Assembly: GCA_012514225.1 (NCBI GenBank)
Contig: JAAZAQ010000063.1
Span: forward strand, 1 to 7,680
Length of the DNA stretch: 7,680 nt
Origin: Clostridiales bacterium
Lineage (GTDB): Bacteria > Bacillota > Clostridia > Christensenellales > Aristaeellaceae
Direction: 5' to 3'
Part shown: positions 1-7,600 of the stretch, piece by piece
How the letters are laid out: every line of letters starts with the position of its first letter
Position numbering within the stretch: position 1 is the stretch's first letter
The notes under the pieces: generated by a model
Seen by the model: the letters and a program-made list of their open reading frames with translations, nothing else
Database searches by the model: none
Told to the model about the DNA's origin: nothing
Program-made: the position numbers and the translations under genes

Positions 1-926
1 GTCACCGTATACCGGCCCGCGGGCAGGGCGCCTCCCGGCTCCCTGAACACGGCGGAAAAACCGGTCAGGCTGTCGTCGTTCCAGGCCTGGATGTCGATGA
101 TGTCCGCGCTGAGCTCCCTGCCGGCGGGGTCCGTCAGCCTGACCCAGTGCTCCTTGGCGTTTTGCAGTAGGAAGCCGATGGAAAAGCTGGGCAGGTCCGT
201 CGTAAAGGTGATGGTGTTCCCGGATACGGCCATCTTGTCCTCCGGGACCTGCGCGCGCCCGGATACCTGGTTGGCCAGCTGCTGCATGACCTCCACGATG
301 TCCTCCGGCCTTGTGATGCTTTGCCCGGTCCGGGGGTACGGCAGCAGGTTCTGCCGCTTGAGCGCGGGGAACCCGGTGTCGTTGCCGATGCTGATAAAGC
401 CGACCTTCGCCTGGGTCTTGTTGGGCATGGCGGTATCCAGCACCTCCTGCAGCACGCCCTCCAGGCTGACGGAGCCGTCGTCCAGCTGGAATTCGCCGTC
501 GGTGAAGATGACCAGCCAATACTCGCTGAAGGGGTTGGCGGCGTCGTGGCTTCCAAGGGCGTCGGCGGCGGATACCACCGCCTGAAGCGGCGTCATCCCG
601 GCGGACAGCGCGTCATCCATCCTTTGCATCGCCTGCCTCACGCCCTGCCGCAAATCCAGCCGTATGACATGAAAGGGATTGCTCATCAGGGTGAGGTACA
701 CCTGGTCTTCCGGGTCCAGCAGCGACAGGAACACCTTGACGGCGTAGTTCGCGTAATCGTCCTTGCCGGTCAGGGGCGAATCCGTCGAATCCATGGAGGC
801 GGAATCGTCGTACACAATGGAAATCACCTTGGGAATCCGGATGGTCGGCTCCCCCTGGGCGGAAGCCCCGGCCAAGGCAGGCAGCAGGAGGGCCGCCAGC
901 GCCAGGATGCAGCAGATTTTTTTCAT
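1..926 (-). CDS. Exported vWA-domain protein with intact MIDAS (3' end outside window)
   Basis: Reading leftward from the ATG at 926-924 gives 308 codons with no stop, running off the left edge. Residues 1-24 form a signal peptide: two lysines, a hydrophobic core, then Ala-Ser-Ala before Gln, a signal peptidase I site. Residues 33-220 form a von Willebrand A domain. After strand VISIVY comes D40-D-S42-A-S44 (the DxSxS motif), then T112 in GMTPLQAV and D143 in IFTDGE, so all classical MIDAS metal ligands are present. Such domains bind protein ligands through a divalent metal outside the membrane. Residues from about 232 to the edge look like a beta-sandwich, as in bacterial Ig-like domains. 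The gene overlaps its upstream neighbour by four bases (ATGA), implying translational coupling and a shared complex. The fold assignment is strong; the ligand is unknown. By analogy with the neighbour, a C-terminal membrane helix may lie beyond the edge, but this is not visible. Confidence 0.95.
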   Translation of the reverse strand, partial: MKKICCILALAALLLPALAGASAQGEPTIRIPKVISIVYDDSASMDSTDSPLTGKDDYANYAVKVFLSLLDPEDQVYLTLMSNPFHVIRLDLRQGVRQAMQRMDDALSAGMTPLQAVVSAADALGSHDAANPFSEYWLVIFTDGEFQLDDGSVSLEGVLQEVLDTAMPNKTQAKVGFISIGNDTGFPALKRQNLLPYPRTGQSITRPEDIVEVMQQLANQVSGRAQVPEDKMAVSGNTITFTTDLPSFSIGFLLQNAKEHWVRLTDPAGRELSADIIDIQAWNDDSLTGFSAVFREPGGALPAGRYTV

Positions 927-3900
927 CGGTTTCCTTTATTCCTGTGTGTCTGTCTGTCCGGCAGAAGGGTGAGGCTGACGCTGGCGTCCCCGGCGCCGCA
1001 TGTAGCCGACTGCTGCGGCCCGAAAAGAAGGGACCGCCTGCCTGGTTTGCCCCCCTCGGTTTGCCAGGGGCGGGCCGGGGAATTCATGCGCAGCCTGACG
1101 CCCTTGCGATGCGGGGACAGGGTGGCGGATGCGGCAATGGCCTGGAGCTCTTCCTGCATGGGGACGCAGCTGTACAGCATGACCCAGGTCAGCGGCACTT
1201 CGCCCTTGCCCCAGGCTGTCAGCGGAACCTGCCCGCTAAAGGGCAGCGTCCGGTCTGTTTTCACTTCCACACTCAGCGCGCGGCCGGAAAAGGACGGCTT
1301 GGTCCGCAGGCGGATAAGGTAGGCCAAGGCGAGCAGCAGCAAGGCCCCCAGGGCATAGAGGCCAAGCCGTTTGAGCATGCCTTCCAGGTAACTGCCCACC
1401 AGCTGCCGGAATACGCCCTTCGCGGACGCGCCGTCCGGGTCCTGCGCCGTGACCTCCACCGCGAACTGCCCTTTTTCCCTGAACACAAGGGTGATTTCGG
1501 ATTGTCCGGTCAGTTCGGCGGACAAACCCGCGGCCGCGGCGGATTCGCCGGCGGCCGGCGTTTCACGCCCCGGCTCTTCCTGGATATCCCCGGCCGCAGG
1601 CGGCTGAGGCGCCGGTTCCGGCGTTTCCTGCGCGGCCGCGCCGGCCCCGGGGTTTGGGGCCGGGGTCGGCTCGTCCCGGTTTGCGGCGGCGTTTGACGCC
1701 TTGTCCGCAAGATACACCCCCGGGCTCAGGAGGGTTAGCGCCCAACCGCTCCCCAGATGGTCGTACAGGCGCACGGTGTAGGCGATGTCCTGGGCGTCCC
1801 CGCCGACTTGATTGTCAGGGTCCGCAAAGTACGCGGCCAGGTCGAGCGTCAGCCTGGCTTCCTCGATGTGGCTGCCCTGAAGCGCGGAGCCGTTCTCCCC
1901 AGCCGGGATGCTTGCCCCCCTCATTTCCAGGTTCGCCAGCTCGACCTCCCCGCCCCCTGTCCACGAAGGCGGCTGATTCACCACACTCAGGACGGCCGGG
2001 GAAGTGGCCAGCCTGATCGGCTGCCGCAGGGGCGGGTCGGGGAAATCCAGCAAGGCTTGAACGTGAATCTCCGCTTCCAGTTGCCGGCCGGGGGTGGTAT
2101 ACGACGCAAAGTACCGGCCCTTTTCGGCATCGAAGGCCATGGGGATATCCAGGGTTCCGGCGCCTTCCTCCCGTATCACGGCCGTCACCTTGGCGTTCTC
2201 CAGGAAAAGGGCCCGGATGCCGCCGTCTTCCGTCCCCTCCGGCATGGCCGGCTGGACGGACAGCATGAGCTCGGTGTTCTTCCCGTACGGTTCCGGGGAT
2301 ACCGTCAGGTCGCCCAGGGACACGGCGCCCAGCGACTGATACACGGATTTCCAGGCAAGCCCAAGGCTTGCCTGCGCGGACGCCCCTTCGTCGTCACGGG
2401 CTTGCACCGGCAACGCAAACGCTCCCTCGGGGGATTCAGGCGTGAACCGGACCTGGTTGCGCTCCACCGAAAAACGCCCGACGCCCTCGACGGCCGCTTC
2501 CGGCCCGTACGGTCCTTCCGGCCCGGGGGCGACTTCAAACTGCAGCGCGTCCTGGTCGCCGTCCTGAAACATCCCCTCAAGGTCCAGCCGGGTGGACGCG
2601 TCGTCCAGAAAGGGGTTGTCCAGCCACAGGCTCTGGCTGGCCGATGTGCCGGCCGGCGCCTGATTGATGGACTCCAGCATGACCAGAGGGCTTGACAGCG
2701 TGAAGAAATCCCCCGCCATGAGCCTGGCCCAGGCTGTATACTTCCCCGACACGGGCGCGGACCATTCGGCCTGCCAGCCGCCGCGCTCCCCGTCCGGCGC
2801 GGCGAAAGGCTGCGCGTAAACCTCTCCCGCGGGCGAAGCCACCAGCAGTTCCACCACGGTGCTCGGGTCATCGCCCAGCAGCCCGTTTAAGACCTCGCCT
2901 TCAACCTGCAGGCCAATGTTGACGGGTTGTTTCTTGGGGAAGGGGGCGCCCTGCGGCGCCGTGACCGTCAGACTCCCCTCCCCGATGGAGAAATCAAAAA
3001 CCGCGAAACCGGACAGCGGCGGCGCAGGCGCCTCCCCATCCGGCTGGCCGACGGGTTCCTGCCGCAGTTTGATCGGTCCCCTTGCGTCGGGCAGGCTGAA
3101 GAGGGTTCGGCCGGTCTCCTGCGAATCAGCCGGCGCCGCAAACGCGGCGAAAGCGAAATCCTTTATGGGCACGGGTTGAGCCGTATCGTCGGGAGTGTTC
3201 CCCAGGCCATCGTACGCCACCACCTGATGCCCTGGCAGCAGATTATCCAGCGAAAGCAGAATCCGGCTGGCGCCCCGGCTCGGCAGGCCGACCTGTGAAA
3301 AGCCCTCCGCCGTGTCGATGTCGATTCTGTGGGCGGCCTGGACGTCCGCCAGCAGGCTGCCCGCCAGCAGGCGATAGGCGGACGACAGGTCCTGGGGGTT
3401 CAGCAGTGCCCCCTCCGCCCGGGGGGCAATCGGGGTCCACTGGCCGGGCGGCGCGGATGGAGGCGCCTCCGGCGCCTGTTGGGCGCCGGCACCAAGGCCG
3501 CCGGCGTAGGACGCCAGGTCCGCGTTGCCCTCCCCTGCCAGGCCAAGCAGGAACAGCCGGGTATTGCGCAGCGACAGGATGTCCCGCAGTTTGACCCATT
3601 GCGGATGCTCGATATCCGCAATCGCCTGGGACTGAAGCACGATGACCGTGGTCGGTTTCCCTTTCCCCGCTTGGTTCAGCGCTTTGTCCAGGCTGTCGCC
3701 GACGGCCTTCTTCATCCTGTTGGCGTCGGCGGGTTTGCCCGGCTTGCCGAGGGCCTCAAACACGGGGTCCAGCGCTTCCATTCCGCCCTCCGGCACCAGG
3801 CCTTCGGCAAAGGGCGCGTTGCGGTCCAGAAGCAGGGGGTACACGGAAACCGCCGTCCCCCGGCCGTCCAGAAGGTTCAGGGCGAATCGCATGAGCTGGA

Positions 3901-4108
3901 GGACGGCGCCGTCGGGGTCCGCCGCGTCGTAGGCGCCGTTGCGGAAAAGAACGAGGATGACCTGGGATTCGAAGGAATCCGCTTGAACCTGCGGCGCCTC
4001 GCCAGACGCCCCTGCCTGCAGCCCCGGAACGCCGGACTGAAGAACCAAGCAAAACACCAGCAGCGCGAGCCCTGCCCTGGCGATGGATTTTGACAAGGTT
4101 TTCTTCAT
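923..4108 (-). CDS. Single-pass surface protein with degenerate vWA, Ig-like and cadherin-like domains
   Basis: This encodes 1061 residues. The ATG at 4108 is preferred over a TTG 33 bases upstream because GGGAGG lies 6 bases before it and the protein then opens with a textbook signal peptide (MKKTLSKS, hydrophobic core, Ala-Gly-Ala near residue 34). Residues 48-205 follow the vWA strand and helix order, but the metal motif is replaced (R56, G58 and Y60 where D, S and S belong; Q159 where the late Asp belongs). Beta-rich segments follow: Ig-like at about 395-480, cadherin/CADG-like at 508-585 (FQDGDQD, then ARDDEGA), Ig-like at 601-710, and a second cadherin-like unit at 755-903 (YFADPDN, then AQDPDGA) split by a Pro/Ala/Glu-rich insert at about 803-862. 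A transmembrane helix spans 915-934. The last ~125 residues are predicted cytoplasmic and beta-rich. It probably acts as a surface adhesion or scaffold protein that also reaches the cytoplasm. Domain calls are by eye; no named family was recognised for the whole protein. Confidence 0.93.
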   Translation of the reverse strand: MKKTLSKSIARAGLALLVFCLVLQSGVPGLQAGASGEAPQVQADSFESQVILVLFRNGAYDAADPDGAVLQLMRFALNLLDGRGTAVSVYPLLLDRNAPFAEGLVPEGGMEALDPVFEALGKPGKPADANRMKKAVGDSLDKALNQAGKGKPTTVIVLQSQAIADIEHPQWVKLRDILSLRNTRLFLLGLAGEGNADLASYAGGLGAGAQQAPEAPPSAPPGQWTPIAPRAEGALLNPQDLSSAYRLLAGSLLADVQAAHRIDIDTAEGFSQVGLPSRGASRILLSLDNLLPGHQVVAYDGLGNTPDDTAQPVPIKDFAFAAFAAPADSQETGRTLFSLPDARGPIKLRQEPVGQPDGEAPAPPLSGFAVFDFSIGEGSLTVTAPQGAPFPKKQPVNIGLQVEGEVLNGLLGDDPSTVVELLVASPAGEVYAQPFAAPDGERGGWQAEWSAPVSGKYTAWARLMAGDFFTLSSPLVMLESINQAPAGTSASQSLWLDNPFLDDASTRLDLEGMFQDGDQDALQFEVAPGPEGPYGPEAAVEGVGRFSVERNQVRFTPESPEGAFALPVQARDDEGASAQASLGLAWKSVYQSLGAVSLGDLTVSPEPYGKNTELMLSVQPAMPEGTEDGGIRALFLENAKVTAVIREEGAGTLDIPMAFDAEKGRYFASYTTPGRQLEAEIHVQALLDFPDPPLRQPIRLATSPAVLSVVNQPPSWTGGGEVELANLEMRGASIPAGENGSALQGSHIEEARLTLDLAAYFADPDNQVGGDAQDIAYTVRLYDHLGSGWALTLLSPGVYLADKASNAAANRDEPTPAPNPGAGAAAQETPEPAPQPPAAGDIQEEPGRETPAAGESAAAAGLSAELTGQSEITLVFREKGQFAVEVTAQDPDGASAKGVFRQLVGSYLEGMLKRLGLYALGALLLLALAYLIRLRTKPSFSGRALSVEVKTDRTLPFSGQVPLTAWGKGEVPLTWVMLYSCVPMQEELQAIAASATLSPHRKGVRLRMNSPARPWQTEGGKPGRRSLLFGPQQSATCGAGDASVSLTLLPDRQTHRNKGNR
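932..937 (-). promoter_or_regulatory. Ribosome binding site of the intact vWA gene
   Basis: AAAGGA on the minus strand lies 5 bases before the ATG at 926. It sits inside the last codons of the upstream gene, whose TGA overlaps the ATG as ATGA. This supports the chosen start and coupled translation of the two vWA-type proteins. Confidence 0.75.
1307..1366 (-). other. C-terminal transmembrane helix of the large surface protein
   Basis: Codons 915-934 encode about 20 hydrophobic residues (LGLYALGA then LLLLALAYLIRL), followed by Arg-Leu-Arg-Thr-Lys. The positive residues after the helix, together with the N-terminal signal peptide, place the ~880-residue N-terminal part outside and the last ~125 residues inside the cell. 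Confidence 0.85.
1523..1702 (-). other. Pro/Ala/Glu-rich linker inserted in the second cadherin-like domain
   Basis: Codons 803-862 encode a low-complexity stretch made mostly of Ala, Pro, Glu and Gly (for example PTPAPNPGAG and PEPAPQPPAAG). It falls between the early strands of the second cadherin-like unit (LDLAAYFADPDN, then YTVRLYD) and its closing strands (ITLVFREKGQFAVEVTAQDPDGA). The first unit at codons 508-585 has no such insert. Flexible linkers of this kind often span cell-wall layers, but here it interrupts a domain instead of separating two. Confidence 0.7.
1641..1663. repeat. GC-only inverted repeat inside the linker coding region
   Basis: CCGGCCCC at 1641-1648 is perfectly complementary to GGGGCCGG at 1656-1663 around a 7-base loop. 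It lies within the Pro/Gly/Ala codons of the linker. There is no T-run and it is mid-gene, so it is not a terminator. It may simply result from GC-rich codons for Pro, Gly and Ala. Confidence 0.6.
2354..2587 (-). other. First cadherin-like (CADG-type) unit of the large surface protein
   Basis: Codons 508-585 open with LDLEGMFQDGDQDALQFEV and close with LPVQARDDEGASAQASLGL. The acidic turn near the start and the [AQ]-x-D-x-x-G-A signature near the end are typical of dystroglycan-type cadherin-like domains, where such residues bind calcium between repeats. The second unit, at codons 755-903, shows the same opening and closing motifs. The assignment is by motif only. Confidence 0.6.
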
Positions 4109-4114
4109 GAAAAG

Positions 4115-4120
4115 CCTCCC
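4115..4120 (-). promoter_or_regulatory. Ribosome binding site deciding the start of the large surface protein
   Basis: GGGAGG on the minus strand lies 6 bases before the ATG at 4108. It selects this ATG over the in-frame TTG at 4141, which would overlap the upstream gene's stop and put 11 polar residues in front of the signal peptide. Confidence 0.85.
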
Positions 4121-4137
4121 GGTTCTATGCTGGCAAG

Positions 4138-4647
4138 TCAATACAGCTTGTTGTAGCCGCTGCTCCGGCTGCGGTTGGTTTGGCTTCCGGTTTTGCTTTT
4201 GAACCCGCCGCCGGCTTCAGGGATGAGCACCGTGGCCACAAGGCCCGCCAGCACCAGCAGGAAAGCCACGAAAAAGCCCCAGGCGGGGTTGACCAGAATC
4301 GTCATGGCCGTATTCAAAACCGGGCTTCCGGACACTTCCTGGCTGATCGACCCGGCCAGCGCCTCAAAGTTCCCGGATTTGACCAAATCCTTCATCAGGA
4401 ACATGAACAGCAGCATCACAAAGCTGACGACGCCGGCGCCTGTCAGGCTCAGCGCTTTGTTGCCGACGAGGGAAAAGACAGCCACGACCAGCATCAGGAT
4501 GACCGGCAGCATGAACCAGAAGTTGACCAGCCTGATGGCCAGCATGCCGGAAACGCCGAGAACCAGCGCCCGGAACACGGGCGCCATCAGGTAGACGACC
4601 ATGGCCAGCACCATCGCGATCAAGAGTATCAGGTGAGGTTTGCGCAT
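4138..4647 (-). CDS. Small four-helix membrane protein with basic C-terminal tail
   Basis: This encodes 169 residues, starting at an ATG with GGAGGA 8 bases upstream. Hydrophobic segments lie at about 5-29, 43-62, 67-86 and 123-143. The N-terminus begins Met-Arg-Lys. The tail (about 150-169) is polar and basic, with Lys and Arg among Ser, Gly and Asn, so both ends are predicted cytoplasmic. The loop between helices 3 and 4 (about 88-120) is the only sizeable soluble segment. I recognise no family and see no catalytic motif. It sits 31 bases after the GAP1-like gene and 29 bases before the large surface protein, so it is probably co-transcribed. The context suggests a membrane adaptor between the cytoplasmic and surface proteins, which is inference only. 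Alternatives are a small channel or a subunit that stabilises the single-pass protein. Confidence 0.92.
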   Translation of the reverse strand: MRKPHLILLIAMVLAMVVYLMAPVFRALVLGVSGMLAIRLVNFWFMLPVILMLVVAVFSLVGNKALSLTGAGVVSFVMLLFMFLMKDLVKSGNFEALAGSISQEVSGSPVLNTAMTILVNPAWGFFVAFLLVLAGLVATVLIPEAGGGFKSKTGSQTNRSRSSGYNKLY

Positions 4648-4655
4648 CCTATCCG

Positions 4656-4661
4656 TCCTCC
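4656..4661 (-). promoter_or_regulatory. Ribosome binding site of the small membrane protein
   Basis: GGAGGA on the minus strand lies 8 bases before the ATG at 4647, within the 31-base gap after the GAP1-like gene's TAG. There is no hairpin or T-run in this gap, so transcription probably continues through it. Confidence 0.85.
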
Positions 4662-4678
4662 ACTCGTTTGTTCAATTT

Positions 4679-7600
4679 CTATTTCAAATCCAGCCAAGCC
4701 CGTATGGCCGGAGAAAAACCCTCGTCCGCCGGCGACTTGCCGCCGCGGATGGCGGGAGAGAACACCATGCGGTTCTTTTGCCTGTTCCTGGCCTGCCGGG
4801 TGAACCGCCAGGAAGAGAGCAGGCTCCCCAGTTCTTCCGCGGCCTGGTGGAACCCCATGCTTTCCAGCCATCGGAAGAGGTTGAGCACGAAAGAAAAGGC
4901 GCGGGTCCCTTCCTTGTTGTCCCAGGGGTTGGCTTTCTCCAGCGCCTGGCTGTCCAGCCGCAGGAGCTTGAGGAACTCCGGGACTGCCGGCTGCGGCGGC
5001 TCGCCCTTGCGGATGGACGCCATCGCCGCCATTGCCAAGCGGACGTCCACGACGCGCGCGTCCCACTTCCCGGCGCTCGCGTCAACCGCCTGGCCGTCTT
5101 CCCAGGCGGATTGCGCCAGCAGGTTCCCCAGCAGGAAACCGGCCAGGTCCCTTTGCCGCAGGCCCGCAAATCTGCCCAGCGTCCCCCGGATGTCGCCGTC
5201 GTGCCCGTCCAGCACGAATCTCAGCGCCTCCAGCGCCGTGTCCCATTTGTGGTTCCCGTTGTATGCGTTCAGCAGGCTCCACATGGACTGGATGTCCGGC
5301 ATGGAGTGGCCCTGGTTGCGGAAAAACTGGAATTTCTCGTCCAGCAGTTTGTTCTGCAGGATTCCATCCAGCAGCCGGCTGAACCATCCCCCGCCGGGTT
5401 TCCAGCCGGGCAGGTGCCTGGAAAGCGCTTCAAGGCTGGACGCCTGCAGGGCCTTGTACAGCAGCGGGTAGCTGAACCGCTCCAGCTCCGCCGCAGGGAT
5501 GTGCCACTGTTCCAGCTGGTCAAAACTGTCAAGCGCCGGGCTTTTGATCGGACAATTCTCTTCCCAGGCTCTTTGGGGTTTCAGCAGGCCGTCGACCTTC
5601 ACCGCGCCGGGTTCGAGGCATTTTCCAAGGGATTCGAACACCATGCCGCGCCAAGCCGCCATCCACAAGCTCTCGGGCGCCTGGGAAGGCGGCGCCCGGA
5701 ACACGGTCGGAAGCAGGATTTTCAGGCTCTTCATCGTGTTTTCGTCCTGTGTCCCGGATGCCAGCGGGTCCAGCGCGGCCTTGAGGCGCAGCGGCGCGTC
5801 CCCGCCGTGTTTCCTTGCCAGTTCTCCAAGTTTGCTGGCTTCGCCTTCCTCCAGCCGCGCAGGGGCCGCCGTTCCGCGGGTTTCCAGCAGCCTGCAGGCG
5901 TCTGCCATCAGCTCGGGGTAATTGACCCACCCGAAGTTCATGTCGTTTGAAGCCTCAATGAGTTGGTTCAGGCTGATCGCGCCTTCGTCCGGACGCTGTG
6001 CGATAAAGCGATGGACAGCGTCGTAAAACCCGCGGGTGAGGGTCTGCCCGCCCTGCTCGTCCTGCTGTTCCTTGATGTAATTCCGATACTGCACGGCCTG
6101 TTTGAGCTGCTCCGTGTTCGTGAGCGAGTCCGGCAGGCCTGCCGCGAAGCGCCGTACCACAGCCTCGGGGAACTCCTTCACCTGCTCCGGATGCCTATTT
6201 AGCAGCCGATGGACATTGCGGGCGGACTTCACCGGGAACCCGTTCTCCAGGCCGGCGAGTGTGTAGTCCGCGAGGATTCCGGCGAGCTTTGCCTGATGCG
6301 CCCCTTGCAGCTTGTTTTTAAAGAGGTCTTCCAAGGCGGCCCACTGCTTCTCGTTGACGGGCTGCTTCGCGGCGTGCCCCAAGGCCAGCCGGATCATCTC
6401 CAGGTATAAATCGCGGTCCTTGGGCAGGGCCATCTTCTGAAGGTCGGCGTTCGTCAGCATGCCGAACACGGGCGGCTCCTGATACCCCTCGTCCGCGGTT
6501 TCCGGGGCCGCGAGGATGGCCTGGTAGTCCGCGCGGAGGGCGCTGGCCTGTTCCCCCCGGCCCTCCTGCGCCAGCTCCTCCCCCAGGGTGAACAGCCGCT
6601 CCACCAGCAGTTTCTGGAATCCCCTGGGCAGGAGGGTCTGATGGCCGACCAGGCCCTTGTAAGCCCGCGCCAGGTCCGCCTCCGTGCCAAGCAGGAGCAG
6701 CCGCCGGGTGCCGCGGGGAATCCCCTGGTATTTCCGGTTGAGCAGGTTCTCCAGTTTCTGGTGGCTGCGGATGGCCGCTTCCAACTCGGCCCGGGTGTGC
6801 GGCTGGCGCAAGACGCGCCGGATGCTGTACAGATACCAGGCCGCCTCGAAATCCGCCAGGAGCGGATGCTCCGGTAAAATCTCAATCCAGGCCTCATAAT
6901 CCTCGAGCCCCTGCTTCCTGATCAGCGCCATGCCCAGCTCCGCCCAGCCGGCGTTGTGCATCGGGGTGAACTGCCGGCTGACCAGGTCGTATCCGCCCGG
7001 CATGGAGAAGGGCTCGCCGTCGGGCAGGGTGAAGGCCACGGCCGGGGTCGAGCTGCCGGCGGCGCGGGGGATGCTCTTCCAATGGCTGCCGACGCTCACC
7101 GAAACAATGTGCCGCACCGGCTCCGGCAGATGGGGCAGCAGCACGCGGTTGAGGAAGGCCAGCCCCTGCTGCAGCGCGCTGTCCCGCTCCTCAGGCGTGC
7201 TCAGCGACACGCGGACCGGGGTGTAGTCCCCCCCGATCAGGCGCATGAAGCTGTTGGCCCAGGCGTCGGCCAGCAGGCTGGCCAGCATGTCCTCCGGCAT
7301 CTCCGGGGCCGCATCCCGGGGCAGCGGCGGCAGCGGCACCTCCCCGACCGGCAGCCTGGCCTGGCCGCTTCCGCCCGGGGTATCCAGTTCCAGGAACTCG
7401 TCCTTACCGGTAAAAGCGTGGTACAGCATCCGCCCCGGCTCGGAAAGGAAGGCTTGCCGCAGCGCGCGCTCCTCCGGCGGGGGCACCGCCAGGTACTCCG
7501 TATAGCCGAAGGGCCTGCCGTCCACCACCCAGCGGGAGGCGATGAAGACCGGTTTCCCAAAACCCGCGCAATGCATTTCCAGGATGGGCTGCTGGGAGAA

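Noticed and set aside
321..1322. Plus-strand open frame of 333 codons opposite the vWA genes
   Set aside because: It spans the junction of two well-supported minus-strand genes and its product is rich in Gly, Arg and Pro with no domain pattern. Long antisense frames are expected in GC-rich DNA.
1641..1663. GC hairpin as a transcription terminator
   Set aside because: It is inside a continuous coding frame and has no following T-run on either strand.
1757..2695. Plus-strand open frame of 312 codons
   Set aside because: It lies entirely opposite the large surface protein, lacks a convincing ribosome site and has a shadow-like Arg/Gly/His composition.
4031..4060. Possible lipoprotein signal (Cys20 in the hydrophobic core of the large surface protein)
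   Set aside because: The residue before Cys is Phe, which lipoprotein signal peptidase does not accept, and an Ala-Gly-Ala type I site follows at a normal distance.
4109..4141. Upstream TTG start adding 11 residues to the large surface protein
   Set aside because: The ATG at 4108 has an optimal GGGAGG site and a canonical signal peptide; the TTG overlaps the previous stop and has no better site.
4640..5950. Plus-strand open frame of 436 codons
   Set aside because: It is opposite the GAP1-like gene and overlaps the start and ribosome site of the four-helix protein. The composition is low-complexity (Arg, Gln, Pro, Val) with no recognisable fold.
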